DNA from: Polytrichum commune
Lineage: Eukaryota; Streptophyta; Polytrichopsida; Polytrichales; Polytrichaceae
DNA: 64,000 nt
Assembly (NCBI GenBank): GCA_950295325.1
Contig: OX485806.1
Location: forward strand, 28,954,001 to 29,018,000
Direction of reading: 5' to 3'
Made by a program: the position numbers and the translations under genes. A model generated the notes under the pieces. It made no database searches, was not told the DNA's origin, and was given only the letters and a program-made list of their open reading frames with translations. Below, piece after piece: positions 1 to 13,600 of the stretch (its first letter is position 1; every line of letters begins with the position of its first letter).

Positions 1-2638
1 AACTGAAAGCACATGACAATGTGAACGAAATGCAGAGGATTTGTAGCTAGGTGTTGTATTTCACTCCCGGTAGTACACTTGCTGCTGCTGCTGAAAGTGT
101 TGTTCAACCACTATAAATGGCTCTTGAGCACATCGTTAACTCTTTAACTCCTAACATCGATTGCAAATGGAGGAATAGCTAAAAGTTTTTCGAGGAAATG
201 TCATCTCATCATGTGAACCTTTGTTGTTGTGATTTGGACAATGTGGTGATGTGGTGTGTATATAATGCTGCAACTTTCTGTGAGAAGTTTGAACCTTTGG
301 GCTATCAGGTTGATGAGGTGGAAAGTTCAGAGATTTTGCAAAAAATGTATGGAAGTATGCATTAGAAAACCAGCCTCAGAGCTGGATGATCGGTGGATAG
401 GAATGAGATCTCGAAATAGCGTTGCCTGTTGAATGCTGCTGGACGTGGACACTGAATTTACGATATTATCAGCCATGGAATACCTCCAAGAGCAGCTGTC
501 AGTAAATCTTACCATTTTTCCAAAACTCGTATTTAAGATTAGGTTGCTGCGATTGTGTCTGAATATTATCACACACTAGGATGCAGATATACATATACAA
601 CCCCTCAGAGGTAAGTTGATGAGAGAGCAGAATAAGAACAACTTGCTGAGCTCCTGATGTTGTTGATTATTCGGTGATTGGTTGATTGAATGACAAGTCA
701 GGTTCCACTTGCAGCAAGATGTTGGTCACATGGAGTGGCTTGGCTAATTAATCTGCTCATTTATATTCAAAAAGTTAACTGGCATCTAAATGAACCATGT
801 CGTTCCTGTAAAGTAAACTTGATGACTTGAGGTATTTCAGACTGTGAAACCATGTGCTTACCTAAGCATTAGCGAGTAAGAGCTTGTTAAGCCCTGTGTG
901 AAAAGTCCCACCTGGCCAGTTACACCGATGGCAAACTATTCATGAGGCGGAGAAGTTATCTAGGGATGGATCCCGGTAACCACATTGACACGAAAAGAGT
1001 CCTGCAAAAACTCCAAACTTGCAACCATAACCCACTCTATGTAGCTCGGATGAGGTATTTTTTAAGGCACTCTCAATCAGGTCATCTGTTTTGTTTGTTT
1101 TTGTGCAATATTCCCTCGTTTGCAATGCAGATCCTAGCTGGGGATGATGCCAGCTCAATGTAAGGTTCTCAGATATTTTGTATGCAACTAGAACGCCTCA
1201 TTATTAGAGTTTTGGCTTGATGGTGTACTGAGTTCCAACTTCAAAGCTTCGAATCGTAAACGGTTGGAACAGGAGGTGTCATAATTCTCTAAGCTTGACA
1301 AGAGCGTTCAACAGTGCATGGGAAACAGAAACTCCCTCTCTCAAAATGCAAATTTGTAGCACAAGGTTTAACATACTGCAAATAGAATAGATATGGGAAC
1401 CACAGACCCATGTAGGGCAAATGTGACTCGAATGCCACAGACATTTGTAGCGGCAAGGTTCTCGGTACATTCGGAACTTATTATGTAAGTATGGTTATTA
1501 GGGTTCGGGGTAAAGTAAGTCAATGAGAAGGTACTTGAAATTTATAAAATTGCATAGGGGTACATATTAATGAGGGGCGTCATAATAAGAGAAAGACTTA
1601 TACATAGTCGCATTGCGCACGTCTTTCACGCATCACTTTTACGAATGAACTTCCCACCTCTCATCAGGCTGACCGAACAAATACCTTACTTAGAGTCATT
1701 CATTACAAGGACGTTCAAGGGCTGTGTGTCTGTCAGATCTCTGTTGCAAAAGTGATCTTCCTTACCTCTTATGATTGCTAACCTTGGCGTTACACAACTT
1801 AAGTAGAGTCGTGGACCTGGCGAGAGAGATACGACGCTCCTACAATTATTGGACCAACATGGTGAAGGTTTTTGTTGTGTTGTTGTTGGGTTTAAATAAA
1901 TAAAAATAATAATCCTTGTTGAGACAACAGATGTGAAATGAGCTGAAACAACGTAGATGCGAAGGTTCTTCGCACATTCAAAGAGTGTTCGCTCACCTTG
2001 CGTGGTGGATCCGGATCATTCTTTAAGATGGTGTTGTGTGTTGTGTGTGTTTCTGTGACTCCCTTATACAGATAGCTCCTCAACCGTAAGAACGCAACCG
2101 TAACAGAGAGCCTCCTCACTATTGAAGTTAAATGATTTTGGATGTGTTAATTTATGTTTCCATTTCTTCTCCCCATATGAATCTGAAATCTACACACCGA
2201 GTTCTGTGTGAGCGACAGTCATCAATTTGAAAGGATTGAAGAGGAATCACGGATAGTTTTGATACCTCCTCAGCTTGATATGGATTTTTCACTGGTTCAC
2301 GGTCAGGGTTTCTAAAGACCATATGTGTGGAAATGTGACCCAGTTTTCACCATGGAGTACTTAAAGTGCGATTGGAGCTCCGAATGACATGGAAGGGATG
2401 TACCAGTGGCCGATACCCTCTGAAATCTGAAACTGGGGGGACAAGATCAGAACCTTAGCGAATATGGGTAAAGTGGAGGACGCCCATGGGTCTCAGTACT
2501 CGCCCTTCGTGGCATTCATGTGCGTTCCACTTGTGTCTCTTACCCTCTCATGATTACATTGCAAAATTGACAGGTCAAAGTCCTATCGTTTTCCATTGGT
2601 TGTTTACATACAATATCAACAATTTTTTTCTACTTGCA
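1..2638. other. Unassigned 5' region, no supported gene
   Basis: No exon of a recognisable family was found on either strand. A short open stretch at about 190-354 (+) reads VDEVE.. after a cysteine-rich segment, but it has no start or splice structure and I cannot assign it. A small GCT repeat lies at 80-93. The region may hold promoter or 5' UTR sequence of the TMEM104-like gene toward its right end. Confidence 0.5.
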
Positions 2639-3230
2639 ATGGTGTCTGCTCGGAGGTAAGTGTTTGAATTTGAACGAAGAGCAACCTCTTTCGGGTTCAT
2701 TGAGGGCCCAACTCATTATAGCACCTTTCTTGGCACGCTAAAATGAGTTTGACCTTCAATAAATCGATATAGAATAGTGTTCTTTACTCAAACCTTCACT
2801 ACGTCCAAGTATCCATCGAAAACTTGCCGAACATGGAAGGTGTTGTATGCAAAGATAACAAACAAATGACTAAAAATAACTCCTGCTCTCTAAACATTTA
2901 CATCATCAAAATAGTATTCCGAAGTTGGATGCAGGGTGTTTCTACCAGGGAGTTCTTAATTGTCCAGTGACAAATCTTTTGACTGCTCAACATAGAGTTA
3001 GTGAGACTTTTCGTCAGGAGTTGGTCCCCTATGATTTTCGATTGGTTGGTTTGCATACAATATCAAGAATTTCATTCTTTCCACTTGTGATGGTGCATGC
3101 TCGGAGGTAGTTTTTTGAATGTGAACGGAGAGCAACCTATTTCGTGGAGTTCATTGAGGGTCAAACATGACAACCAAGCATGCACCAAAAATTTGCTGAA
3201 CATGGAAGCTGTTCTATGCACCAAACTTCT
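2565..3230 (+). repeat. Direct duplication around exon 1 of the TMEM104-like gene
   Basis: Two diverged direct copies lie at about 2565-2860 and 3010-3230; the first holds roughly 100 bp extra near 2715-2820. Shared landmarks are TTTACATACAATATCAA / TTTGCATACAATATCAA, GCTCGGAGGTA, GAGCAACCT and GAACATGGAAG. Each copy contains an ATG followed by four codons and a GT directly after CGGAG. Those donors are gtaagt in the first copy and gtagtt in the second. Confidence 0.75.
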
Positions 3231-6200
3231 GACCAGAAGTCATGTTGAGTAAGAGGGTGACTCTAATCTTGATTAATTTTATGGCTCTCCTTGAGGTGGA
3301 TGCAGCTACCTATTCAATTTGATGGTCGGCACAGGATGCTTGGCCTTGCCATCAGTATTACTGAAAGGAGGATGGGTGCGTTCCTAATCACAAATTCCTT
3401 ATTGTGATGATGTTTGTTTAGAGACATGTTTACCTGGGATTTACACTACATGGTCAATTTCTTAAGGAACACAGAGCTCAACAAATTCAAATTTTAGTTT
3501 TTTTTTACAATTATAATCAACATATTGGTTGGTGAAAGACTAGAATTTTGAAATCCTGCGGTGTTGACCAAGGTCACAGTCTGAAACACCAAGAACATGG
3601 TGATCAATAGGTAGAATTTTTGTGGTAAGTATTTGTTTTGCTGTTTCGAATTGCAGTTCTTGGGTGGATTCTTCATCATAATAGTGGCATTTCTGAGGTA
3701 AGACATGAAACCACTCACATGCCATATGCAGAATGAAAGCTTTTGTCAATTCTAATTTCTAAAAGTCAATGCGTATTAGAGATGTTTCTGTGGGAGTTAC
3801 ATACAGGATTGACAGTGGGAACCTTGTATAATGCTCCATGCATTCAAGAGTCATGGATATGTAGAATATCCCAAATGGTATTGCACTGTGCAGCTATGTG
3901 AGTGTTACATTTATCCTGGAGTCGATGGCTACAGCTAATGCTCTTATTCGTCTCCAAAGCAAGGTACTCAAAAACTTCTCTGTTGCCATATAGCCAAGAT
4001 AGTTCATCACACTGCTACTGAAAGAAATAGGTGGCAATTGATTTTCTTAAAGAATCACATCACATCACATCACCTTGTGAATGTGTGCTTCTATCTGGAG
4101 CTGAAAGATCTAGGAGATGGTGTAAATGTCAAAAGAACTGACATTCTGACTGCAACCACACCAATTGCTGTTATCAGGGTGGACTTGAAGAGCATTCTCT
4201 CCTAAGAGAAGAATGTGTACTTCCAAGAGGGGATGGAACACCAAAGGCTGAGTTGCATCTTACTCCGACAACTAGTGACCGACAATTGTTTCATATTGCA
4301 AGGAGGACGGAGCTAGGAGAAATGGCTGTAAGTCAGCCAAGCCTATATTAAAATTTGCAGCTTGTCTTCGAATTCCCAATACAGTTGCCATTGTTCTTTT
4401 TCAAAAGGGGGACACTGAGGCCTTGTTTACACTAGCGCTTGAGTTGAGAGCTCAAATAAAGGAGCCTTCTCATTGGCGGACAGGAGACTCTTACGCATCC
4501 TTGTTCACACACATTTACTTATACACACGCTCACTTAACTTGAGAGCTTGAATTATTAATCGGGCTTACAACGCTTAGATGGTGTACGCCTTGATAGATC
4601 CCATGTGGAACGACTACGACAAGATCTTGGTCAAAATCCTCAGCTACCTCATGGAGGTAGCTTAGGAATGTCTAAAGCTTGAGCTCTCATTTTGAGCCAA
4701 TGGACTTTCAAGCTTTCCTTAGCTTGTATTGAATGCTTCTATATTTAGTATCATTCCCCCCTTTATAGCTCACTTTGGCCACTGTACACTTGCTCATACT
4801 ATTGAGAGCTTGAAGATTGATCAAGCTCTCAATAACTTGAGCTTTGGGCGAAGGCTTGTCAATTCCAAGTATCAAACTCCCCCAAAATTGCAAGTTTGAG
4901 TTCTCAACTCAAGCTCTAGTGTGAAAGGGGCCTGGGGAGGTGGCTGATTCTTCGGAACTCAACTTAGGTATTATGTATATTAATATTCTATACACTTGTA
5001 GACTTCTCTACTGTTTTGATACAAACTGAAGTAGGGTGTGGTTTGATTACAGGGTCTATTCTTCAACCAGTGGGGCATCATACTCTTCTACACCACATTG
5101 ATAGTGAAGTGTTCTTACTTAACAAGCCATAACGTCCACCACTAATTGGCTCCTCAAGTATTGGCAATTGAACTGCAAAAGTGTGACCTCTTAAGAGTTG
5201 GTATTGGAGTTCACACCTAATATTCAAACCTTGATGTGGGTGAAGGGTGCAGTTATATTTGATTGGAGACTCTGTCATTTACAGCACTTTGGTTGCCAGA
5301 TCTTTGGCACTCTTTTTCTCCAACCTCACCCCAGCCTCATGGGCATTTGATCTTTACCTGGGCATCTTCTTCTGTTTCAGTTTACCTCTCTGGTAATTTC
5401 AAAGCATTTAGTCATTATTCATGTCTACCTATTCCAGTGGTCTCACACTTCTTTAAAAAGTCTTATTGCATCTACCTATTTTACATTGCTAATGGATTGT
5501 GACATGTTTGGCCAATGTTAATTGTGACTTGCAGCTCATTCTCTCAATGTTTCACTAGAATTATTCTGTTGTTGGTTGCAGCTTCTTTGATTTTCAAAAG
5601 ACGAAACACCTGCAGATCACAACACTGGTATTATGTTCTTCCTCTTTGGGTGCACGATTAGTTGTATGTCAGTCTACAACTCTTTTTTGCTTGTCCATTA
5701 TACCTGTATGTCTCCATTAAGGTAATTTGTTGCTCTTTCAGTTCTGAAAGACAATGAGCAATTGATTCAGTTTGAATCAGAATTACATAATTGTTTGGAT
5801 GCTTTTCTTAATTGATTGTAACTGCTGAGCTACGTTGAGTGGTACCTGACTTTTGTCTTGGTGGGTTGTTTGGTGGCCAGGCTATTCGTAATATATCACT
5901 TTACACGTATGTAAATTTCTCTCCTGAAGGCGCTTGATTATATTGTGAGTTTTAGGACCTTGGTTTATTGCTGTGGAATGTGGTCTCCTAAGATTCAGTA
6001 TGATTTGTGTTTTTGCAGTATGATTGGCTTGGCTGCTATGAAGTTATTCAAAGGAGGCCGTCAAGATGTAGATGTTCCAGGCATCAACATACCGTAAGTA
6101 ACGCATTTGCTCTACCAGCTTAGTGTAGAATCCATCTAAGTATTCTCAAATGACGTAGTTACTTTGTCGCTATTATACAATCTATGAATGGACTACTCAA

Positions 6201-9200
6201 AAACTAGAACGGTTCCTGATTGTCTCTTCAGGGCCACTAAGTTTCTCCCAACCAGTTGCTATATTGGAATGATGGGTCTCTTTTAATTCAAGGCAAATTT
6301 TTATTACGTTCTTAACAGCATAAGCATCTAGATTTGGTGAGCAAAGATGGGCAATGGAAAAGTTTACTTTTTGAGGACTATCCCCTAACCTTATGTGAAA
6401 ACAGTAACATCCAGGCAACAACCACTGGATTTAACCCTTTAACCCCTAGAGGCCCCAGCAAAATCTCAAAATCGCCTAAAAACGTTCATAACAATTCAGC
6501 AGCTTATTAAAGAAATTCTGTACCTCTGATGGTGTCTTTGACTGTGTGCATGACATTTTTGTAAAGTTAGGATTGTTCATATAAAATTGGAGTTGTCCCC
6601 GTGCCCCAAACCAGAAGATTCTAACGTAAACTTGTATGCTGGTATGATAAGGCAGAGGTGGCTGCCTGGGCAAAAATATCCTTGGCCTTTAGGGGTTACA
6701 TGCTTTGGAGATATATTTTGTGCAAATTCAATCTAATAGGAAGATGCTTTATTTGCAGAGCCTTGCCAAACCTTTTTGGAGGAGCTGTATATTCTTTCAT
6801 GTGCCACCACAGGTGTTTTCAAAGGCTTTTTTTGTATCCAATTTGTCATTACCTGCCCTTTGAAAGAGTAATTGGATCTTTCCCACATGACCTACATGGG
6901 ATGTTAATCAGTGCTATCTTGCAAATGCATCTTATCTAGGGTTCTTTTGTGCAAGCAAACTGAGAGCATATTTTTAGATTCCAGTTGCATGTTATGCTGT
7001 TTTTTGGTCCTTTGTTGATTGTGCCTTGTGTTTAAAATGTTTGCAGTTTACCTGGCATTATCACCCCAATGCGAGATAAGTCACATCTACAACGTATACT
7101 GGCATTTGCATTCGGGAGTGTCATTTTGGTGTACTTGCTGCTGTTTATCACCAGCGGACTTGCCTTCGGTACAGTGCAAGTTTGTTCCTCTTTCAACTGT
7201 AACTTCTAGATGTGTCAGGATGTTTAAAACAGAAGAGACTTTATTCCTGTGACTACACTTCTGGCCTGTATAATTGTGGTATGAACAGTCATTTCTAATT
7301 AAGATTATTTTTGTGCTTTTGCAGGATCCAACATCATGGATCCACTGACATTCAACTTTCCCCCAGAACGTATCCACAATGCTTTATCCTAAGATTTCTT
7401 TCAACAGTCAAAATGCCTGGGTACAAGTCCATCTTGCTCAACAATCAATATGAAGTTGGCTCCAGTGGGAGAGGTTGTCGATCTTATAGCTGATCAAACC
7501 CATGTCTGAACTCACTAAACCTCAACATTTTGTGAACAAACTATACAATGTTTTAATGTGGAACTTTAGTGTCTTTCCTGCATCTACTTAGTATGATTTT
7601 CTAGAATGGAACTTGTCAGGAGATATTGCTCTAAGTTTGTGGAGAAAGCCATTACTTTGAGCAATTTAATTTAACTTGAGCCAAGACACAAAATGGTTAT
7701 ATCTGCAAGTTTTACAAAACTGGTTGGTTATGTATTTGAGAATCAATTTGTGACCTACATCCAGTGCAATTGTGTGGTATTTCCTGAAGTTGGCTTTGTG
7801 ATCCATCATGTGATCCAATTGTTTTTAAAGGAACAAAAATTGAAGAGACTGCAGAATTCCTTCACTAATGCTTTCAGAATATGGATTCGTGGGAGATATG
7901 CTTTTCCTCTTTCCAGGTTTGTCCCATATGTTTTGGTTTTTAATTGCAAATGCATCCAGTGATGAAATGTTTGAAATTAGGTAACTGTAAGAGTAACTAT
8001 GAAATTAGGTAGCTACAGCAATTTCTTTTTTATTGACTAATACATTTAAGTCACAGCCCAAGACAGGAGAATAACATGGTGAGTGTGCAATAGAAGTTTT
8101 TATAAAACCTAGATGAGATTAAGCATCATGACTTTTGTGGGTTGCCAGTGTTTACATTGTCCTCCAGCTTTCCCATGCTATCCATCACTCTTCGCAACAA
8201 TCTTGACATTCTGATGCAACATGTGTCACAGAAAGGTAACATCCAGCTCTGAATGGCATTGCTTTCGCCTGCAATCAATATCTCATTTAGCACAATCTCA
8301 CATATGTGCACCCATATTCTGGAAATAGTTCCATGGATGATTTCAAGGTTTAAGTCAACATACACTGACATCCTATCTTTTGGCAGTGAGGCGAGGACCA
8401 AGCACTTCAGATACAGTAGTTCCAAATTCGGTGCGGAAAAATGAGTATAGGCGAGTGATGCTCACGTTGCTGGCGGTGGTACCTTCCACTGTGCTCTGTT
8501 ATATTGCTGAGGTAATGCCCATTCCCTGTCCCAATTTCTGAAACCAATAATCGAGCAATCTTGATGTTGAAATTTTGAAGGGTCAGGAAAGTGTTTGATC
8601 ATGTGCTTCTTCAAGGTTTAGGACTTAAAAGAGATCAGATACACAATCTTAAAATCTAATTACGGAATGCTTACAATAATCAAAGAACTCAGCTGACTAT
8701 TGTGAACTAGGTAATGGATGCAAGGAGCCCTGGTGCAGGTTGAAGTAGGTGCCCAACCTACCTCACTGCCATAGTGGCGAGAAAGGATCTTGAGTGCCTA
8801 CTACAGCCGATGGGTGGGCGACACGTGTCCATTATCGGACATAGTGGTCAGGCCATGTGCCTCCTAGTATCCTATCTCGAAAAGAGGACATTCATAAAAT
8901 TGCTCAGCCACAGATTACTACGAATTAGGGCATAGATGCAAGAGCCCTGCCATATGTAGTAGGTAGTGGGTGCCTACTCAGCCGATAGCAGGGCTGCATG
9001 TGTCCATTACCGGATGTAGTAGGCAGACCATGGCAAGGCCATCAATTACTGATGATTATTTGCCTCCTTGTATGCTGTCATAGATGCACCATAAACCGCA
9101 TAGCCCAAACACTATGAACTAGGAACTAGGAAATGGATGCGAGGAGCCCTGCCAATGTTGCAGTAGGCGCCCAAGCTGTGGGGCCGTTGTACGACCATCA

Positions 9201-10692
9201 CTACACATACTGGCAGGTCCTCACGTGTCCAGTAGCGGACACAATGGTCAGACCATAACCATGGCAAGGAAATCAATTATGGATGATGTGCCTCCTTGTA
9301 TCCAATCCAGAACAGGCCCATCACCAAAATTGCTCAGTCTGGCGACTATAGTCAATACTCCAGTTCAGTATTCTTGAACACAAAATTGTCATCCCTAACA
9401 GTAGGATTCTTTACTGGCATGGCAGCATGCGGATATCTCAGTGGATGAGCTAGTTGGTCTCACAGGGGCCTTTGCTGGATGTGCTGTGATGCTCATCATT
9501 CCAGCCTGCTTAGTCTACTGCTCCAGAAGGTACGTCTATTTCATCTATACTATCTCTTCTGTCAGATTTATTGCATGAGATTCTACAGTAGTCAACTCCA
9601 GAGACAATTCTGGGCCTTGGATTGGCTTGGGAATCATCTCATCCGATTACCGATTGTGAATCACGAAGATTGTCATATAAAGTTTCAGATTCAGATTGGA
9701 GATGCAAACATGATAGAGTCTAAATTACAAATTATATTACTCTTTAAAGGATCACAAGCGTGTTTGTTGTGAAGTCTATATTTTAAGTACATAGTGCAAT
9801 CTTACCGTGACATGCGTCTTTTTGGTGTTTGTTCTTAACTGTTAAGCCCTGCCATATACCACTTAAATACACGATTAAAGAAGAGTGACCACATAAGGCC
9901 CACATCCTTAGTCTTTCTTGCACTAGGATCTTAGCTAGTCACCATTATTGGTCTTGTATATAGGTTAATGCCTGGTATCAATTATTAACAACATCAGCAA
10001 TGGTATCAAAGAACCTACCCATGGGTATCAACTAGTCAAATATTGACATTTGGTGGGTATGTCAAGGTGAGAGGATCTTTACACACCCAAGTTTTTACTT
10101 GGGTCAATCTTGTTGTAAATCATATTGATACTAGGGCAACTTTGGTAGGTATGAAAGTTCTTACATGTTATGGAGATCCGAATGGTATTGAAAACAAAAA
10201 TACCGTCAAAGGCCCATATCCTACTGTTATCAAGAAAGTACAAAATCCTCATTATAGATACCCGAATGGTATTAAAAAAGATGATACCACATCAACACTG
10301 GTAATTACTTGCTTAACAAATATGCTCAACAAACATGTGTTACTCTGTTGCAGAGTAGGAGGGGATGGTATTGAATTACTTGAATCACTTGTATGGAGAG
10401 TCATTTACAGGTCCTTCGTAACCTGTCAAGTATGTACCTTGAGGTTGTCAAAATGTCTGTAAGTGTCCGGATGTTAATCTGAACTGTTTGTTTTGCCAAA
10501 TGCAGAGTTTTTGCGGATGCCTATTCTGCAGCATGGGACCACCAGAAAGGTGCCTCAAAATTTACCATCCCCAAGAATATCCACCACTCTCCATTTGGTG
10601 GCCATTTATGGGTATTTGCAATCCTAGCATGGGCAGGTTTGTCACTAGTTTTCAACACATTTGAGGAGTGGGAGAAATCTCCTACTCCATAA
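2639..10692 (+). CDS. TMEM104-like membrane transporter (AAAP family), 18 exons
   Basis: Predicted multi-pass membrane protein of the amino acid/auxin permease superfamily, closest in layout to TMEM104; its substrate is unknown. Exons: 2639-2655, 3306-3375, 3657-3697, 3894-3963, 4178-4327, 5053-5103, 5253-5392, 5582-5627, 5881-5906, 6019-6093, 6759-6812, 7047-7168, 7325-7369, 7848-7916, 8149-8235, 8387-8511, 9426-9529, 10506-10692. They join in one frame to 492 aa, about the length of TMEM104. Landmarks in order are NLMVGTGCLALPSVL (first membrane helix), TFILESMATANA, RTELGEMAGLFFNQWG, LYLIGDSVIYS, FFDFQKTKHLQI, NLFGGAVYSFMCHHSLPG, VFTLSSSFPMLSITLRNN, ELVGLTGAFAGCAVMLIIPA and a final helix before the stop. 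Least certain are exon 1 (a near-copy lies at 3090-3106) and the 7848 acceptor, which has a poor pyrimidine tract. Introns 16 and 17 carry repeats. Confidence 0.87.
8702..9350 (+). repeat. Three diverged tandem repeats in intron 16 of the TMEM104-like gene
   Basis: Copies begin near 8703, 8922 and 9115, each about 180-235 bp. All share GGATGCAAGGAGCCCTG-like openings, an ACGTGTCCATTATCGGACA-like core, and GTGCCTCCT..TATCC near the end, followed in two copies by AAAATTGCTCAG. Mutual divergence is high, so the array is old. There is no coding capacity in common. Confidence 0.7.
9605..9735 (+). repeat. Dispersed repeat fragment in intron 17 (second copy at 34335-34440)
   Basis: The stretch GGATTGGCTTGGGAATCATC followed by a GAATCACGAAGATTGTC core recurs at 34335-34440 with about 80% identity by eye. 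It is an interspersed repeat of unknown class. The ORF that overlaps it starts in exon 17 and is not a separate gene. Confidence 0.5.
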
Positions 10693-13600
10693 GGTCTTCT
10701 GTTATTTTCCTTGATAGATATTGTTAACGGACGAATTTACACCCACCAAGTTATATGTTCCCCTATTCTTAGTCAATATCAAACAATGATCGACCTGACT
10801 TCATCAAACAGAAGGAATGTGCATTGACACCACATAAGGCTCGAGCCATTTGCATGGGTCATTTGATGAACAGTTTGTCATACCCTCCTGCCTCTGCATA
10901 ATCAACTAGTAATCAACTGCAACGAGTAATTAGTATGGAGTATAAAGCGTGCAGGTGGCAAGATGAAACCTAATCTCAGAAAATTATGATCTTCAAGCTA
11001 TGGCTTTGCTTTGTACCCCTTCAAATCATAAATTTGTGCGACCTCAGAGTGTTGTGGTCCATTCAAATTAAATATTTAAGTGTAGATGGAAGGAGATGTA
11101 GGAATGCGCAAAATTATGTTATAGAGAGATGCAGTAAATATGCAATGAGAATCCTAACTTCCAAAGTATTTTTGGGGAATTCACAACAAGGGGGCAGTGG
11201 CAAGAATATGAATGTGCTATCTTCTGCCTGTATTGTTGCCCTGTGCATGTCACTATTTAAGAGGACAAAAGCTAGACATTTATCAAAAGCATCTATCAAA
11301 GGCTCAGACCTTCAGAAAAGACCAGGTTTCCACAAAAATCTAACTTAAAATGTCACCAAATTAATATATTTAAATTTATGTATCTTCAATTATACGGCAA
11401 AGTTTATCACACTTGGTTAAAAACATGTGACCTTTGGTAAAATTAATGATGGCGGATCATGCAAAGAGTATTCTTCAGAGCCAATGCCCATGAAGGTCTG
11501 CCAATATACTAGGTACTCAAAACTCACCACATGCATTGAACAGCAAGAACCAACCGCTAGTTACAGATAAACTGGTTGAGTTTGAGAATTAACTAGTTGA
11601 TATTCAAGATTTCAGTAAGATTACCGTTCTTTATGAAGGAATCTATGAAATATATATCCAATTAATAAATGAAACAGAAAGATCACAACAAAGTAACTGG
11701 TTGGACTTGGAAACACTAGGATCTTGACCGACAATGGCCAAGAATCGCCCTGGACACTCTCCACAGATGTTTTGTTTTCACCAACTAATTGTAGAAACAA
11801 TTATGACATCCACATTGCATGCAAATTGTCCTCAAATTTCTAATTTCTACAGTAATGATCCAATGATTTTAAAAACTTTCCACCTATACCAGCATAAATT
11901 TAACACACGGGCATCTGAATAAATTTATTTGGGCAACTTTCAAACTCTCTAACTTTAGATCCATTTTTGGAAAAATAACGGTACTCCAAAAAGATTTAGG
12001 GCAAGACTACCTGAAAAGTACACACGGTCATAGGGTATCTTACAACCATAGACATATGAGCCTTCCTCATGAAATAGTTTTTTTTTGTGGTCCTTCGTAC
12101 AAACCATGCACATTGAATGTCAATCCCTTCAACAAATACGAGGAAGCTACGAAAGTAGTTGGTAGGTGCCACTCATAAACATATTGAAGGTATAGTTATT
12201 TCTTGCATCACTAACTTGTAGGGACCTCTTGAGGTTTCAATCCCGGACCTCCCTGATGATAAACCATGGCACAAACTAAGCAACTTACTCAGCCTCAAGG
12301 TGCCAGCCCCATCTCCATCCACCTAATTTTTAAATACCCCACCCTTGTCCCCCTCCCCCCCCCCCCCCCTTGCTCAAATCATTTACATGATTAACATCTT
12401 GATTATTTGGTAAGATGACTTCACAAAGCGCAAACTGAATTTCATGAAGGTTCCAAGCTACCCAATTCATGAACCTTCCTACCAATGTTACTAGAGTGTT
12501 CTACCAATTTCATGAATCTTCTAAATCAGGTCATGAGTATGCTAAACCGACTTGACATGTGGCACACCTCAATTTCATGATAATGGACCCTTTACCTTTA
12601 GCGACTTCATGAAATACAACAAACTCTTGAAGATGTTGGACACATCTACTTCCATTTGCCATCATATAGTCCATTTCTCAATGTTGCAAAATGGGTATTT
12701 CGACACATCAAAAGCCATATCCAATGGATAGTTCTCCACAATTATCAAACATTATTAGGTCACATTATGATGTACAAGCAATCATTGTAGACATTGTGAT
12801 TATCGGTACCTAATCATGAAATTGTTCACAACATGTAATGAATTGGTCAAAAGTTCAAATTACATTGGTTGTCTATATAATGAACTTGGTTCATGATTCC
12901 AATGAAATTGGTAGAACCTATTGCTAAAATCACAAAATTGAGTTTGCACTTCTGTGGACTCATTTTACCAAAGGAGTATTACAATTATAGAACCTACCCT
13001 TGAACGCCCCTTGAAGAGGCCATGATGAGAGGATAAATCATGCACTTCATTCATGCTTGTTCTCTCAAGAGCCGGAATATCTATCTATCTAAGTTTTTGT
13101 TTTAAATTTGGTATATGTTTGAGATAGGTGATTATGTATGCAAGATGAAGAGTTAGAAACAAAACCTCATCTTCGATGAATTAAATGACAAGTAATCAAT
13201 TTCATAAACAAATGTCGTTCACTTTCTTTACAAAGGATCTTATAATTCTATGTGTTTTTTAAGATGCCATAAGTCTTCATAAGATGAATATATCTCCAAA
13301 AATATCCAAAAAATTAATGACATTTTATCAAACCACATAAATGCTTTTGCTTTGGAAATGCTTATACAACATCTTTAAACCTTGTATAGAAGGTGCAATT
13401 GTATGGATGCCATCTTTGATGTTGTGTCAACAATTTTTCTTCATGAATGTTTTATGAAGCAAGGTTGTAAATCTTGTATTACAATTGATGTTAAACACAT
13501 GAATATTTAGGGAAATTAGGGGTTCATATGAAATAAGCTTAACATATGAAACATGCATAACATATTCACCCATATGGTTGTGTTCCATTTCTATATTTAG

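Noticed and set aside
190-354. Open stretch with VDEVE motif, slightly like acyl-CoA dehydrogenase (AidB-type) text
   Set aside because: The resemblance is only a few residues, with stops on both sides and no splice structure or start; not enough to name it.
5263-5502. 79-aa ORF over exon 7 of the TMEM104-like gene
   Set aside because: It is a frame-shifted shadow; the true exon 7 frame (LYLIGDSVIYS to FFCFSLPL) is confirmed by phase and family match.
10043-10462. 139-aa plus-strand ORF in the last intron of the TMEM104-like gene
   Set aside because: It lies wholly in intron 17, has no known domain, and contains recurring words typical of repeat DNA.
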